Assembly: GCA_019244295.1 (NCBI GenBank)
Contig: JAFASX010000052.1
Coordinates: 1 to 54,943 of the forward strand
Reading direction: 5' to 3'
DNA: 54,943 nt
Source: Pseudonocardia sp.
Lineage (GTDB): Bacteria; Actinomycetota; Actinomycetes; Mycobacteriales; Pseudonocardiaceae
Shown: one piece after another, positions 28,782 through 36,644 of the stretch
Layout: each line of letters starts with the position of its first letter
How positions within the stretch are numbered: position 1 is the stretch's first letter
Notes under the pieces: generated by a model
Told to the model about the DNA's origin: nothing
The model's database searches: none
The model's input: only the letters and a program-made list of their open reading frames with translations
Position numbers and translations under genes: made by a program

Positions 28782-29414
28782 ATGCGTACGCTGCGTTACG
28801 GTCGGACCGGTGTGCTGCTCGAGCTCGACTCCAGCGCGGCGGTCACCGCCGCGTACCGCAGGTTGCGGGCGGCGTGTACGGGCGGCCGGCTGGCTGGCGT
28901 TGTCGAACTGGTGCCGGCGGCTCGCACCGTACTGGTCTCAGTGGCCATCGGCGCGTCGCCGCCCGTGGAGCGGCTGCGCGAGCTGCTCGCTGACCTGTCG
29001 ACCGACGAGGAGCCGGTCACCGGCAGCGAGGCCCCGATGGTCACGCTGCCGGTGCGCTATGACGGCGAGGATCTGGCGCTGGTGGCGAGGACCGCCGGAT
29101 GCGGCATCGACGATGTGGTCCGACTGCACAGCTCCGGCGAGTACACCGTGGCGTTTTGTGGCTTCGCGCCAGGGTTCGGTTATCTGGTCGGGTTGCCGCA
29201 ACCGCTGCGGCAACCTCGGTTGGCCGATTCCCGGCCGTCGATCCCGGCCGGTTCGGTAGGTGTGGCTGGGGAGTTCACCGGGGTCTATCCACGGCGTTCC
29301 CCGGGTGGCTGGCGGCTCATTGGGCGCACTGAGCAGGTGATGTTCGACCCGTCGGCCGATCCACCGGCTCTGTTGACCCCTGGCTACCGGGTCCGCTTCG
29401 AGCCGCTGGTGTGA
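28782..29414 (+). CDS. pxpB: 5-oxoprolinase subunit PxpB (KipI-like)
   Basis: With PxpA and PxpC forms the ATP-dependent prokaryotic 5-oxoprolinase, which opens 5-oxoproline to glutamate. The 210-residue protein has the family motifs GFAPGFGYLVGLP, PRLADSRPSIPAGSVGVAG and YPRRSPGGWRLIGRT near the C-terminus. Older names are KipI or allophanate hydrolase subunit 1. The ATG at 28782 has no strong ribosome binding site; coupling to the gene before is possible. pxpA is not in the window. Confidence 0.93.
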   Translation: MRTLRYGRTGVLLELDSSAAVTAAYRRLRAACTGGRLAGVVELVPAARTVLVSVAIGASPPVERLRELLADLSTDEEPVTGSEAPMVTLPVRYDGEDLALVARTAGCGIDDVVRLHSSGEYTVAFCGFAPGFGYLVGLPQPLRQPRLADSRPSIPAGSVGVAGEFTGVYPRRSPGGWRLIGRTEQVMFDPSADPPALLTPGYRVRFEPLV

Positions 29415-30301
29415 GGAGGGTGAGTACGCGGACGCTGACCGTGCTGCGCCCCGGCCCACTGGCCCTGGTCACCGACCTCGGTCGGCCGGGCCAGGCATAC
29501 CTGGGGATACCCCGGGGCGGTGCGCTCGATCTACCGGCGTTTCGGCTGGCGAACCGGTTGGTAGGTAACCCTGAAGGATTGGCCGCGTTCGAGTTGCTGC
29601 TCGGTGGGTTTGAGCTACGCGCCGACACGGGCTGCACGGTGGCGGTGACTGGGCCGCCGACGGCGGTGACGGTCCTGCGTGAGGACGGAACGCGACGAGC
29701 GGTTGGCTCGCATCGCGCCGTGTATCTGTGGGCCGGTGACCGGTTGCTGGTGGCTGCCCCGGACAGCGGCCTGCGCAACTACGTCGGCTGCTCGGGCGGG
29801 CTGGATATACCGGCGGTGTTGGGTAGCCGGGCCGCTGACCTGCTTTCCGGGCTCGGCCCGCAACCCGTGCGCGCCGGCGAGCGGTTCCCGCTGGGCCCCG
29901 CGTCCGGTTCGCCGGCTGACGCCGCTCCGGTTCCGGTATCGGTCTCCCCGGACGAGTTGTCGGTCCCGGTGCTGCTTGGGCCCCGAGACGACTGGTTTGA
30001 TCAGCCGGCCACCGCGCTGCGGGCCACGTGGTGGACGGTGGGTTCGGCGAGCAACCGGATCGGGTTGCGGCTGCGCGGACGTCCGCTGCGGCGGTGCCCG
30101 GACCGCGCCCAGGTGGAGTTGCCCAGCGAACCCATGCGCCCCGGCGCGGTGCAGGTGCCGCCGAGCGGCCAGCCGGTGATCTTTCTGGCTGACGGGCCGA
30201 CGACCGGTGGGTATCCGGTCGTCGGCGTGGTCGACGAGCGGCAGCTGCCGGCGTTGGGTCAGGTCCGGCCGGGCTCGGCGTTGCGGCTGCTACCGGTCTG
30301 A
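29411..30301 (+). CDS. pxpC: 5-oxoprolinase subunit PxpC (KipA-like)
   Basis: Partner of PxpB. The 296-residue protein has the biotin-dependent carboxylase-like fold signatures VLRPGPLALVTDLGRPGQAYLGIPRGGALD and the NRLVGNPEGLAAFELLLGG segment. The C-terminal SEPMRPGAVQVPPSGQP and FLADGPTTGGYP segments are also present. The GTG at 29411 overlaps the pxpB stop (GTGA). A second in-frame GTG at 29420 directly follows AGGAGG, too close to be used comfortably. It is convergent with the DivIVA-domain gene, 60 bases away. Confidence 0.93.
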   Translation: MRRVSTRTLTVLRPGPLALVTDLGRPGQAYLGIPRGGALDLPAFRLANRLVGNPEGLAAFELLLGGFELRADTGCTVAVTGPPTAVTVLREDGTRRAVGSHRAVYLWAGDRLLVAAPDSGLRNYVGCSGGLDIPAVLGSRAADLLSGLGPQPVRAGERFPLGPASGSPADAAPVPVSVSPDELSVPVLLGPRDDWFDQPATALRATWWTVGSASNRIGLRLRGRPLRRCPDRAQVELPSEPMRPGAVQVPPSGQPVIFLADGPTTGGYPVVGVVDERQLPALGQVRPGSALRLLPV

Positions 30302-30361
30302 TCCCGCGGGACAGGGCGGCGACAAGGGCAACGGAACTGAGCCCCGGCGGGCTCCACCGGA

Positions 30362-31432
30362 TCAGCGGGCGCCGGAACCGAATGCCGAGCGTCCTTCGTC
30401 GGAATCACCTCGGCCGGAGCTGGTGGTGGCCCCATTGCGCGCGCCCTGCTCACCCGTGACCCGGCCGGAGGGGACATCTTGCTCTGGGGCGCTTGAGCCA
30501 GCCGGGGTGGGACGAGGCCGAGGGGACGGGGTGGGCCGTGGTTTGGGTTGGGGGAGCGCCGGCCCTCCCTGCGCGGCACCTGCGCTCGACTTGCCAGACG
30601 GGGTCGGCTGGGGGGATGTGGAGGGCCTCGGCTGCGGCTGCCCGGCCGCCGCCGCTGGCCGGGCAGGTAGCAGCGTAGACCTCGGCACCGGCGGACCGGA
30701 CGGCCGAACGCGCATAGGCAAGGGTGGGGCGGTCTCCGGCGCCTTGTCCTGCCGGGGCATAGCTTCCTGCCGGGGCATAGCTTCCTGCCGGGGCATAGCC
30801 TCGGTAGCCGAGGCGGTCGGCTGCGGTGTCGCGGCGGGGATAGCTGGGGCGGGTTTGGGACTTGCCGCCGCCGTAGCGGAGTCGGCGGGGCCCAAAAGCC
30901 CGTCCAACTGCGACCGTACTCGACCCAATTCGTTCAGCACTGCTTGCCGGCGTCGCTCCAGCTCTTCCAACCGGGCCCGGCTGGCCTGCTCCTCGGCGTG
31001 TGCATAAGCCTTGGCGTTGTTGCGTACCTCTTCAGCTTCTTCCTCGGCCGCCTGCAGGATGGACTGCAGTCGGGTGGCGAACGAGGAGATGACCTCCGGG
31101 GTGAGGCCGCTGGCACTCGACTCGATGCGGTGGTGCTCGGCCCGCTCGCTCAGACGAGACGAGCCGGCCGGGGCGAACAGCCCACCCGGCTGCTCGTGGA
31201 CGCCGACCGGTTCCTGGGGGGCGCCGTTGGTGCCGGGTGAAGACCACGCCATAGATCCGCGCGCCTGCTCCAAATCGGTGCGTTGGCGCGCTATCGTGCG
31301 CTCCAGGGCGGCGATGTGCTCGTCTACCTGGTGTCGGTCGTAACCGCGCAGCACGATGTCGAAGCGGGACGGGCTCGCTTGATCCCCGCTTTTCGGGTGC
31401 CGGTCGGGGTTGTCGCCGTAGTCAGCGTTCAT
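30362..31432 (-). CDS. DivIVA-domain coiled-coil protein with proline-rich tail
   Basis: A 356-residue protein. A DivIVA-type N-terminal motif (FDIVLRGYDRHQVDEHIAALE, about 24-44) is followed by a coiled coil. A second long coiled coil (about 110-180: ATRLQSILQAAEEEAEEVRNNAKAYAHAEEQ) is of the kind seen in Wag31 relatives. The remaining half is disordered, Pro/Ala-rich, with three EAMPRQ repeats. DivIVA proteins organise polar growth in actinomycetes; this one may be a scaffold, but its role is unknown. GGAGGTG lies eight bases before the ATG. Confidence 0.8.
   Translation of the reverse strand: MNADYGDNPDRHPKSGDQASPSRFDIVLRGYDRHQVDEHIAALERTIARQRTDLEQARGSMAWSSPGTNGAPQEPVGVHEQPGGLFAPAGSSRLSERAEHHRIESSASGLTPEVISSFATRLQSILQAAEEEAEEVRNNAKAYAHAEEQASRARLEELERRRQAVLNELGRVRSQLDGLLGPADSATAAASPKPAPAIPAATPQPTASATEAMPRQEAMPRQEAMPRQDKAPETAPPLPMRVRPSGPPVPRSTLLPARPAAAAGQPQPRPSTSPQPTPSGKSSAGAAQGGPALPQPKPRPTPSPRPRPTPAGSSAPEQDVPSGRVTGEQGARNGATTSSGRGDSDEGRSAFGSGAR
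30748..30801. repeat. Three tandem 18-base repeats inside the DivIVA-domain gene
   Basis: CCTGCCGGGGCATAGCTT occurs three times in a row (30748-30765, 30766-30783, then a copy with a changed end), encoding EAMPRQ repeats. Perfect identity suggests recent slippage; copy number may vary between strains. Confidence 0.85.
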
Positions 31433-31614
31433 CGGTCACACCTCCGTGAGGCGACGGGCGGCCAGGCACCGGGCGGGCCGGGACCCTGGGCAGCGTCGAA
31501 CCAAGGCTCAGCAGAACACTAGCCGAACGAAGCAAGGCACTGTACGCCCGTGTGGTCGTCACCCGCAACTGTAGCGCGGCGAGTGAAACTGTCCGCCGGG
31601 TGGGGCGAGCGGAC

Positions 31615-31620
31615 TACCAT
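31615..31620 (+). promoter_or_regulatory. -10 element of a probable leaderless fur-family transcript
   Basis: TACCAT ends seven bases before the GTG at 31628 with no Shine-Dalgarno sequence, the same pattern as purD and dusB. It lies in the 195-base divergent region with the DivIVA-domain gene. Confidence 0.55.
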
Positions 31621-31627
31621 CACGGGT

Positions 31628-32137
31628 GTGGAAACGCTGCGCAGCACCTTGCACGAGCGTGGGCTGCGGATGACACCGCAGCGGCAGCTGGTGCTGGATG
31701 CGGTGTGTGAGCTCGGGCACGCGACGCCTGAGCAGGTCTGCGTCGCTGTACAGCGGTTCGCTCCGGCGGTGAACATCACGACCGTCTACCGCACGCTTGA
31801 TCTGCTTGAACGGCTTGGCATGGTCCGGCACACCCACCTCGGGCACGGGGCACCCAGCTACTCGGCGCACGACCACGAGCACGTTCACCTGGTGTGTCAC
31901 GGGTGTGGCGCGGTCGCTGAGGCGCCCGCCGAGCTGCTCGGTGAGCTGGCTGACCGGCTGCGGGCCGCCTTCGAGTTCCGGCTCGACGCGACTCATGTGG
32001 CGCTGTCCGGAACGTGCGTTCAGTGCGGTGACCCGCAAAGCGGCGACCGACCGAGCGTCGCCAAGCGGACCGGTGACAGAGCAGACGGTGACAGAGCAGA
32101 CGGTGACGAACACCGGAAAGGCGAACCAAGTCAATGA
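31628..32137 (+). CDS. Fur-family metal-responsive transcriptional regulator
   Basis: A 169-residue DNA-binding repressor. The winged helix spans about residues 10-70 (RMTPQRQLVLDAV, then ITTVYRTLDLLERLG). The dimerisation half has a His/Asp cluster HDHEHVH (81-87) and two Cys pairs, C90/C93 and C130/C133, forming the structural zinc site. Whether it senses zinc, iron or peroxide cannot be told from sequence; the Cys pairs and H-rich loop fit Zur/FurB as well as Fur. The tail contains a duplicated DRADG. It overlaps ygfZ by four bases, which points to an iron-sulfur or folate connection. Confidence 0.9.
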   Translation: METLRSTLHERGLRMTPQRQLVLDAVCELGHATPEQVCVAVQRFAPAVNITTVYRTLDLLERLGMVRHTHLGHGAPSYSAHDHEHVHLVCHGCGAVAEAPAELLGELADRLRAAFEFRLDATHVALSGTCVQCGDPQSGDRPSVAKRTGDRADGDRADGDEHRKGEPSQ

Positions 32138-33288
32138 GTTCCCGGAGTTCCCGCAATCCGCTTCTGGCGTTGCCTGGTGCGGTGGCCGGCGTTGATGGTG
32201 CCCCGGACAGCGGTGTCGCCGCTCATCACGGCGATCCGCTGGCCGAGCAGCGGGCCATCGACCGCGGCGCCGCCGTGGTCGATCGCTCGCATCGCGAGCT
32301 GATCAGCGTCACCGGTGAGGATCGGCTGTCCTGGCTGCACCTGCTGCTCACTCAGCACGTCAGCGAACTGCCCGAGCGATCGGGCACCGAGGCGCTGGTC
32401 TTGGACCACAACGGGCGGGTGCAACACCACGCGGTGCTCTCACATGTCACCGACACGGTATGGCTGGATGTCGAGCCGGGCACCGGGGCAGCGTTGCTGG
32501 ACTATCTGCGCTCGATGGTTTTTTGGTCCAGGGTCGAACCCCGATGGGCCACCGAGGAGCTCGCGGTGCTCAGCGTGGTCGGCCCAGAGGCCGAGGTGGT
32601 GCTCGCGGCGGCTGAGGTGACTCTGCCGGGCCAGCCTTATGCCTCGGTGCCGCTGGCGGGTGGTGGGCTGGTCCGACGGATGCCCTGGCCGGGGCAGGAT
32701 GCCGCTGATCTGCTGGTGCCCCGGTCCGAGGTGCTCACCTGGTGGCGGCGGTTGCGCTCGGCTGGCGCGGCGGCCGCCGGAATGTTGGCGTTCGAGGCAC
32801 TGCGCGTTGAGGCGCTGCGGCCTCGGTTGCGGATAGACACCGATGAGCGGACGATCCCGCATGAGGTGGGCTGGATTGGCTCCGCTGTGCACCTGGCCAA
32901 GGGTTGCTATCGGGGCCAGGAAACGGTGGCCAGGGTGGCCAATCTCGGCCGTCCGCCGCGTCGGCTGGTGCTGTTGCACCTTGCCGCCGGTGATGAGCCG
33001 TTCCCGGCCCCGGGCGATCCGGTGACCTTGGATGGATGCACGGTCGGGCGAGTAGGTACCGCCGCGCTGCACCACGAGCTGGGGGGTGTGGCGCTCGCGC
33101 TGGTCAAGCGATCGGTGCTGGCCGATGCCGAGCTGCTCGCCGGCGCATTGGGGGAGGGCGCCGCGCCGGCCACGATCGACCCTGACTCGATACGCGCGGA
33201 TGACCAGGGGGAGCAACCCGGACGGGCCGCGCGGCTGCGCGCTGGACGGCTAGTCCCAGGATCGCGCCCTAGGACCGAAAAGCGTTAA
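32134..33288 (+). CDS. ygfZ: YgfZ/GcvT-like folate-binding iron-sulfur assembly protein
   Basis: A 384-residue member of the YgfZ family. These use tetrahydrofolate to help assemble or repair iron-sulfur clusters. The diagnostic motif KGCYRGQE is present (about residues 256-263), preceded by ITGEDRLSWLH-type folate-fold sequence (here VTGEDRLSWLHLLLTQHV). The ATG overlaps the fur stop (ATGA). Rv0811c is the syntenic homologue as I recall. A coupled Fur-type regulator is consistent with metal or oxidative control, but this is inference. Confidence 0.9.
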   Translation: MSSRSSRNPLLALPGAVAGVDGAPDSGVAAHHGDPLAEQRAIDRGAAVVDRSHRELISVTGEDRLSWLHLLLTQHVSELPERSGTEALVLDHNGRVQHHAVLSHVTDTVWLDVEPGTGAALLDYLRSMVFWSRVEPRWATEELAVLSVVGPEAEVVLAAAEVTLPGQPYASVPLAGGGLVRRMPWPGQDAADLLVPRSEVLTWWRRLRSAGAAAAGMLAFEALRVEALRPRLRIDTDERTIPHEVGWIGSAVHLAKGCYRGQETVARVANLGRPPRRLVLLHLAAGDEPFPAPGDPVTLDGCTVGRVGTAALHHELGGVALALVKRSVLADAELLAGALGEGAAPATIDPDSIRADDQGEQPGRAARLRAGRLVPGSRPRTEKR

Positions 33289-33470
33289 ACAGCCCACCCG
33301 AATAACCGCATTCTGGTTCCGGAGCGCGGCGGCAAGCGTCCACGATCGGGCGCACCAGCGGCCGGATGGGCGGCGCGGGGAGTCCACGTCGCACGGAAGC
33401 GCCCTGGCAGGGTACGGTAGACGGCAGGACATTCACTCAAGATGAACGGGGCCGCCGAGCACACCGGCCG

Positions 33471-33491
33471 CCCCTTCCCTGTTGTAAGGGG
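33471..33491 (+). promoter_or_regulatory. Hairpin masking the ribosome binding site of the DUF3073 gene
   Basis: CCCCTT (33471-33476) is complementary to AAGGGG (33486-33491), which contains the ribosome binding site of the gene at 33500. Loop of nine bases. It could lower translation until melted. No ligand-binding fold is evident. Confidence 0.35.
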
Positions 33492-33499
33492 GACGAGCC

Positions 33500-33676
33500 A
33501 TGGGGCGCGGCCGAGCCAAGGCCAAGCAGACGAAGGTGGCCCGCGAGCTCAAGTACAGCTCCCCAGGGATCGATGTTGACGCCCTGCAGCGTGAACTCGC
33601 CGGTGCCTCGCGGAAAGAGCCGGAGGACGAGTACGAAGAAGAGGACGAGTACCAGGAAGACGAGTACCGACGCTGA
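33500..33676 (+). CDS. DUF3073 small acidic-tailed protein
   Basis: A 58-residue protein that begins MGRGRAKAKQTKVARELKYS, the invariant DUF3073 start, and ends in a highly acidic, tyrosine-dotted tail (EDEYEEEDEYQEDEY). The family is almost universal in actinomycetes, next to purM (Rv0810c), and has no known function. The basic head and acidic tail suggest RNA or protein binding; this is speculation. AGGGGG is seven bases upstream of the ATG. It is convergent with purM, 151 bases between, in which I see nothing else. Confidence 0.92.
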   Translation: MGRGRAKAKQTKVARELKYSSPGIDVDALQRELAGASRKEPEDEYEEEDEYQEDEYRR

Positions 33677-33827
33677 ACCTGAGCATTCGGCTTGCGGCAT
33701 TCGCTCGCACCCACACTGGTCACGGCAAGTTGTCACGCAGCTCCGCTGGCGGTCGACGTGGCCAGTGGTGGGTGCCCACGAGCCAGTGGCGGTAGCCGCT
33801 TAAGTGGCGTGGCTGGCGGCTCACGGG

Positions 33828-34961
33828 TCAAAAGCGGGGGTGCTCGCCTCGCAGCAGTACCCGAGCCGGGCCAGCGGTGATGCCGGCCTCTGGTACGTCC
33901 CGGGTGCGGTGTATATCGCCGAGCACCCAGGCTGGCATGTGCCGTGCGGTGAGCACCGCAAGTGCGCGGTCTACGTCATCCGCCGCTAGCACCGCCACCA
34001 TGCCGACGCCCATGTTGAAGGTTTTCTCCATCTCGGGCCGCTCTACCCGGCCCCGGGCGGCGATCATCTTGAACACCGGTGCCGGGGTCCAGCTGCCCCG
34101 GTCGCATACCGCGACCAAGCCCTTGGGCAGCACCCTGGCCAGGTTGCGGAGCAACCCGCCACCGGTGATGTGGGCGAATGTGCGTACCTCGGTCTCGGCG
34201 GCGACAGCTAGACAGTCGGGCGCGTAGATCCGGGTCGGCTCAAGCAGCTCTTCGCCGAGGGTGCGGCCGAATTCCTCCACTTGGCCGGTCAGCGGCAGCC
34301 GAGCCAGCTCCAGCAGCACATGACGGGCCAGCGAGTAACCGTTGGCATGCAGCCCGGAGGAGCCCATCGCAATGACCACATCGCCTGGCCGTACCCGCTC
34401 TGGGCCGAGCAAGCGGTCAGCTTCCACGATGCCTACTCCGGAAGCCGACAGGTCATACTGTCCGGGCTGCATCAGCCCGGGGTGCTCGGCGGTCTCGCCG
34501 CCGAGCAACGCGCAGCCCGCCCGCCGGCAACCTTCCGCGATACCTTTGACGATCGCCGCTATCTGGTCTGGTACCAGCTTGCCTATGGCGATGTAGTCCT
34601 GCAGAAACAATGGTTCCGCGCCGCATACCACCAGGTCATCGACCACCATGGCGACCAGGTCTAACCCGATCGTGTGGTGGATATCCAACGCCTGAGCCAC
34701 CGCGACCTTGGTGCCCACTCCATCGGTGGAAGCGGCCAACACAGGCTCGGTGTATCGGCCCGTCTTCAGTGCGAACAAGCCCGCGAAACCGCCGATCCCG
34801 CCCATCACCTCGGGCCTGGTAGCCGTCTGCGCCCATGGGCGCAGCCGTTCCACCGCAAGCTCGCCGGCCTCGATATCCACCCCGGCCGCCGCGTAGCTCG
34901 CCGAGGAGGGGGATGGGAACGGTGCGGCGCCGGGCTTGTCGGCGCTGGATGATTCGGACAT
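33828..34961 (-). CDS. purM: Phosphoribosylformylglycinamidine cyclo-ligase (AIR synthetase)
   Basis: Closes the imidazole ring of FGAM with ATP, step five of purine synthesis. 377 residues with the PurM hallmarks SYAAAGVDIEAG, STDGVGTKVAVAQ, DLVAMVVDDLVVCGAEPLFLQDY, GCALLGGETAEHPG and FNMGVGM. An extra disordered stretch of about 20 residues precedes the core. Start ATG 34961. It is 75 bases downstream of purF on the same strand, so purF-purM is an operon. Confidence 0.97.
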   Translation of the reverse strand: MSESSSADKPGAAPFPSPSSASYAAAGVDIEAGELAVERLRPWAQTATRPEVMGGIGGFAGLFALKTGRYTEPVLAASTDGVGTKVAVAQALDIHHTIGLDLVAMVVDDLVVCGAEPLFLQDYIAIGKLVPDQIAAIVKGIAEGCRRAGCALLGGETAEHPGLMQPGQYDLSASGVGIVEADRLLGPERVRPGDVVIAMGSSGLHANGYSLARHVLLELARLPLTGQVEEFGRTLGEELLEPTRIYAPDCLAVAAETEVRTFAHITGGGLLRNLARVLPKGLVAVCDRGSWTPAPVFKMIAARGRVERPEMEKTFNMGVGMVAVLAADDVDRALAVLTARHMPAWVLGDIHRTRDVPEAGITAGPARVLLRGEHPRF

Positions 34962-35036
34962 GACGAAGCAGCTCCGCTGGGTCGATAGTGCGACGTTGCG
35001 AGGGTGTGCCGGCGGCCGAGGGTGCCGTGTTGACCC

Positions 35037-36560
35037 TCAGGGTTGGCGCATGGTGCCGGCATTGCCGTAGCCAGACGTGGCGGACTTGCCGATGGCGGTG
35101 GCTTCGGAAAGAATCTCTTCGAGCATGTGCTTGCCCAACTGCGCGTCGTCCGGCAGCGGTATGGGATAGTTGCCGTCGAAGCACGCGGTGCACAACCGGC
35201 TGCTTGGCTGTTCTGTCGCCTCGACCAGGCCTTGCTGCGAGACGTAACCCAGTGAGTCGGCGCCGATTGAGCGCCGTACGCCGTCCATATCCAGGCCACC
35301 GGCCAGGAGCTCGGCTCTGCTGGCGAAGTCGATGCCGTAAAAACATGGCCAGCGCACCGGCGGCGATGCGATTCGGACGTGCACCTCGACCGCCCCGGCC
35401 TCCCGCAGCATCCGAATCAGCGCGCGCTGGGTGTTGCCGCGCACGATCGAGTCGTCGACCACCACCAGCCGCTTGCCCCGGATCACCTCGCGCAGTGGGT
35501 TGAACTTGAGCCGGATGCCCAGCTCACGAATGGTCTGGCTGGGCTGAATGAACGTGCGCCCGACGTAGGCGTTCTTCACCAGGCCCTGGCCGTAGGGGAT
35601 GCCGGAGCCCTGGGCATAGCCGATCGCGGCCGGTGTACCGGACTCAGGGACCGGAATCACCAGGTCGGCCGGCACCGGGTGCTCCCGCGCCAGCCGCCTG
35701 CCGATGGCGACCCTAGCGGCGTGCACAGAGCGGCCAGCAATGGTGGTGTCCGGTCGGGCCAGGTAGACGTACTCGAAGACGCAGCCTTTCGGCTCCGGCG
35801 CGGCGAACCGGGTGCTGCGCAACCCCTCGGTGTCAATGGCGAGCAGCTCGCCGGGCTCAACTTCGCGCACGAACGAAGCGCCGACAATGTCCAGCGCGGC
35901 GGTCTCGCTGGCCACCACCCAACCGCGCTCCAGTCGACCGAGTACCAGCGGCCGTATCCCGTGCGGGTCGCGCGCGGCATACAGGGTTTGCTCGTCAGCG
36001 AACACCAGCGAGAAGGCGCCAAGCAGGGTGGGGAGTAGCCGGATGGCCGCCTCCTCGAACCCGATATCGGCGGCGGTGGCCGCGAGTAACTCGCACACCA
36101 AATCCGAGTCGGTGCTCGGGGTGAGCCCGTTATCCCACCCCCGGCGGCCGGGTAACGAGTTGACTCGGTCGCGCAGCTCGGCGGTGTTGACCAGGTTGCC
36201 GTTGTGGCCGAGCGCTAGGCCACTGGAAGTGGCTGTGGTTCGGAAGGTCGGCTGGGCGTTTTCCCAGGTGGTTGATCCGGTGGTGGAGTATCGAGTATGC
36301 CCGACCGCCAGATGCCCACGAAGTGACCGAAGCGACTGTTCGTCGAACACTTGGCTGACCAGCCCGAGGTCTTTGAAGACCACCAGGCGCCGGCCGTCTC
36401 CGACCGCGATACCCGCGGCTTCTTGGCCCCGGTGTTGCAGGGCGAACAACCCGAAGTATGTGAGCTTTGCGACATCCTCGCCGGGCGCCCATACCCCGAA
36501 GACGCCGCATTCCTCGCGCGGGCCGGAGTCCTCGCAGTGATCGATCACGGTCGGTTCCAA
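35037..36560 (-). CDS. purF: Amidophosphoribosyltransferase
   Basis: Makes phosphoribosylamine from PRPP and glutamine, the first step of purine synthesis. The protein is 507 residues with an N-terminal propeptide; the catalytic glutaminase cysteine is C18 in EECGVFGVWAP and must be exposed by cleavage. The PRPP loop VVDDSIVRGNT is intact. Cysteines in GCVFEYVY, RWPCFYGIDF and LCTACFDG match the 4Fe-4S (Bacillus-type) enzyme. The TTG at 36560 has GGGAG eight bases upstream; a GTG at 36548 is possible but its spacing is poor. Confidence 0.96.
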   Translation of the reverse strand: MEPTVIDHCEDSGPREECGVFGVWAPGEDVAKLTYFGLFALQHRGQEAAGIAVGDGRRLVVFKDLGLVSQVFDEQSLRSLRGHLAVGHTRYSTTGSTTWENAQPTFRTTATSSGLALGHNGNLVNTAELRDRVNSLPGRRGWDNGLTPSTDSDLVCELLAATAADIGFEEAAIRLLPTLLGAFSLVFADEQTLYAARDPHGIRPLVLGRLERGWVVASETAALDIVGASFVREVEPGELLAIDTEGLRSTRFAAPEPKGCVFEYVYLARPDTTIAGRSVHAARVAIGRRLAREHPVPADLVIPVPESGTPAAIGYAQGSGIPYGQGLVKNAYVGRTFIQPSQTIRELGIRLKFNPLREVIRGKRLVVVDDSIVRGNTQRALIRMLREAGAVEVHVRIASPPVRWPCFYGIDFASRAELLAGGLDMDGVRRSIGADSLGYVSQQGLVEATEQPSSRLCTACFDGNYPIPLPDDAQLGKHMLEEILSEATAIGKSATSGYGNAGTMRQP

Positions 36561-36644
36561 CGCGCACTCCCGCCAGGGTGGCTGTGTTCGTTACCGAACC
36601 TTGCAAATCCGAGTCTAGGTGATTGGGTCGGGGACTAACCTGGG

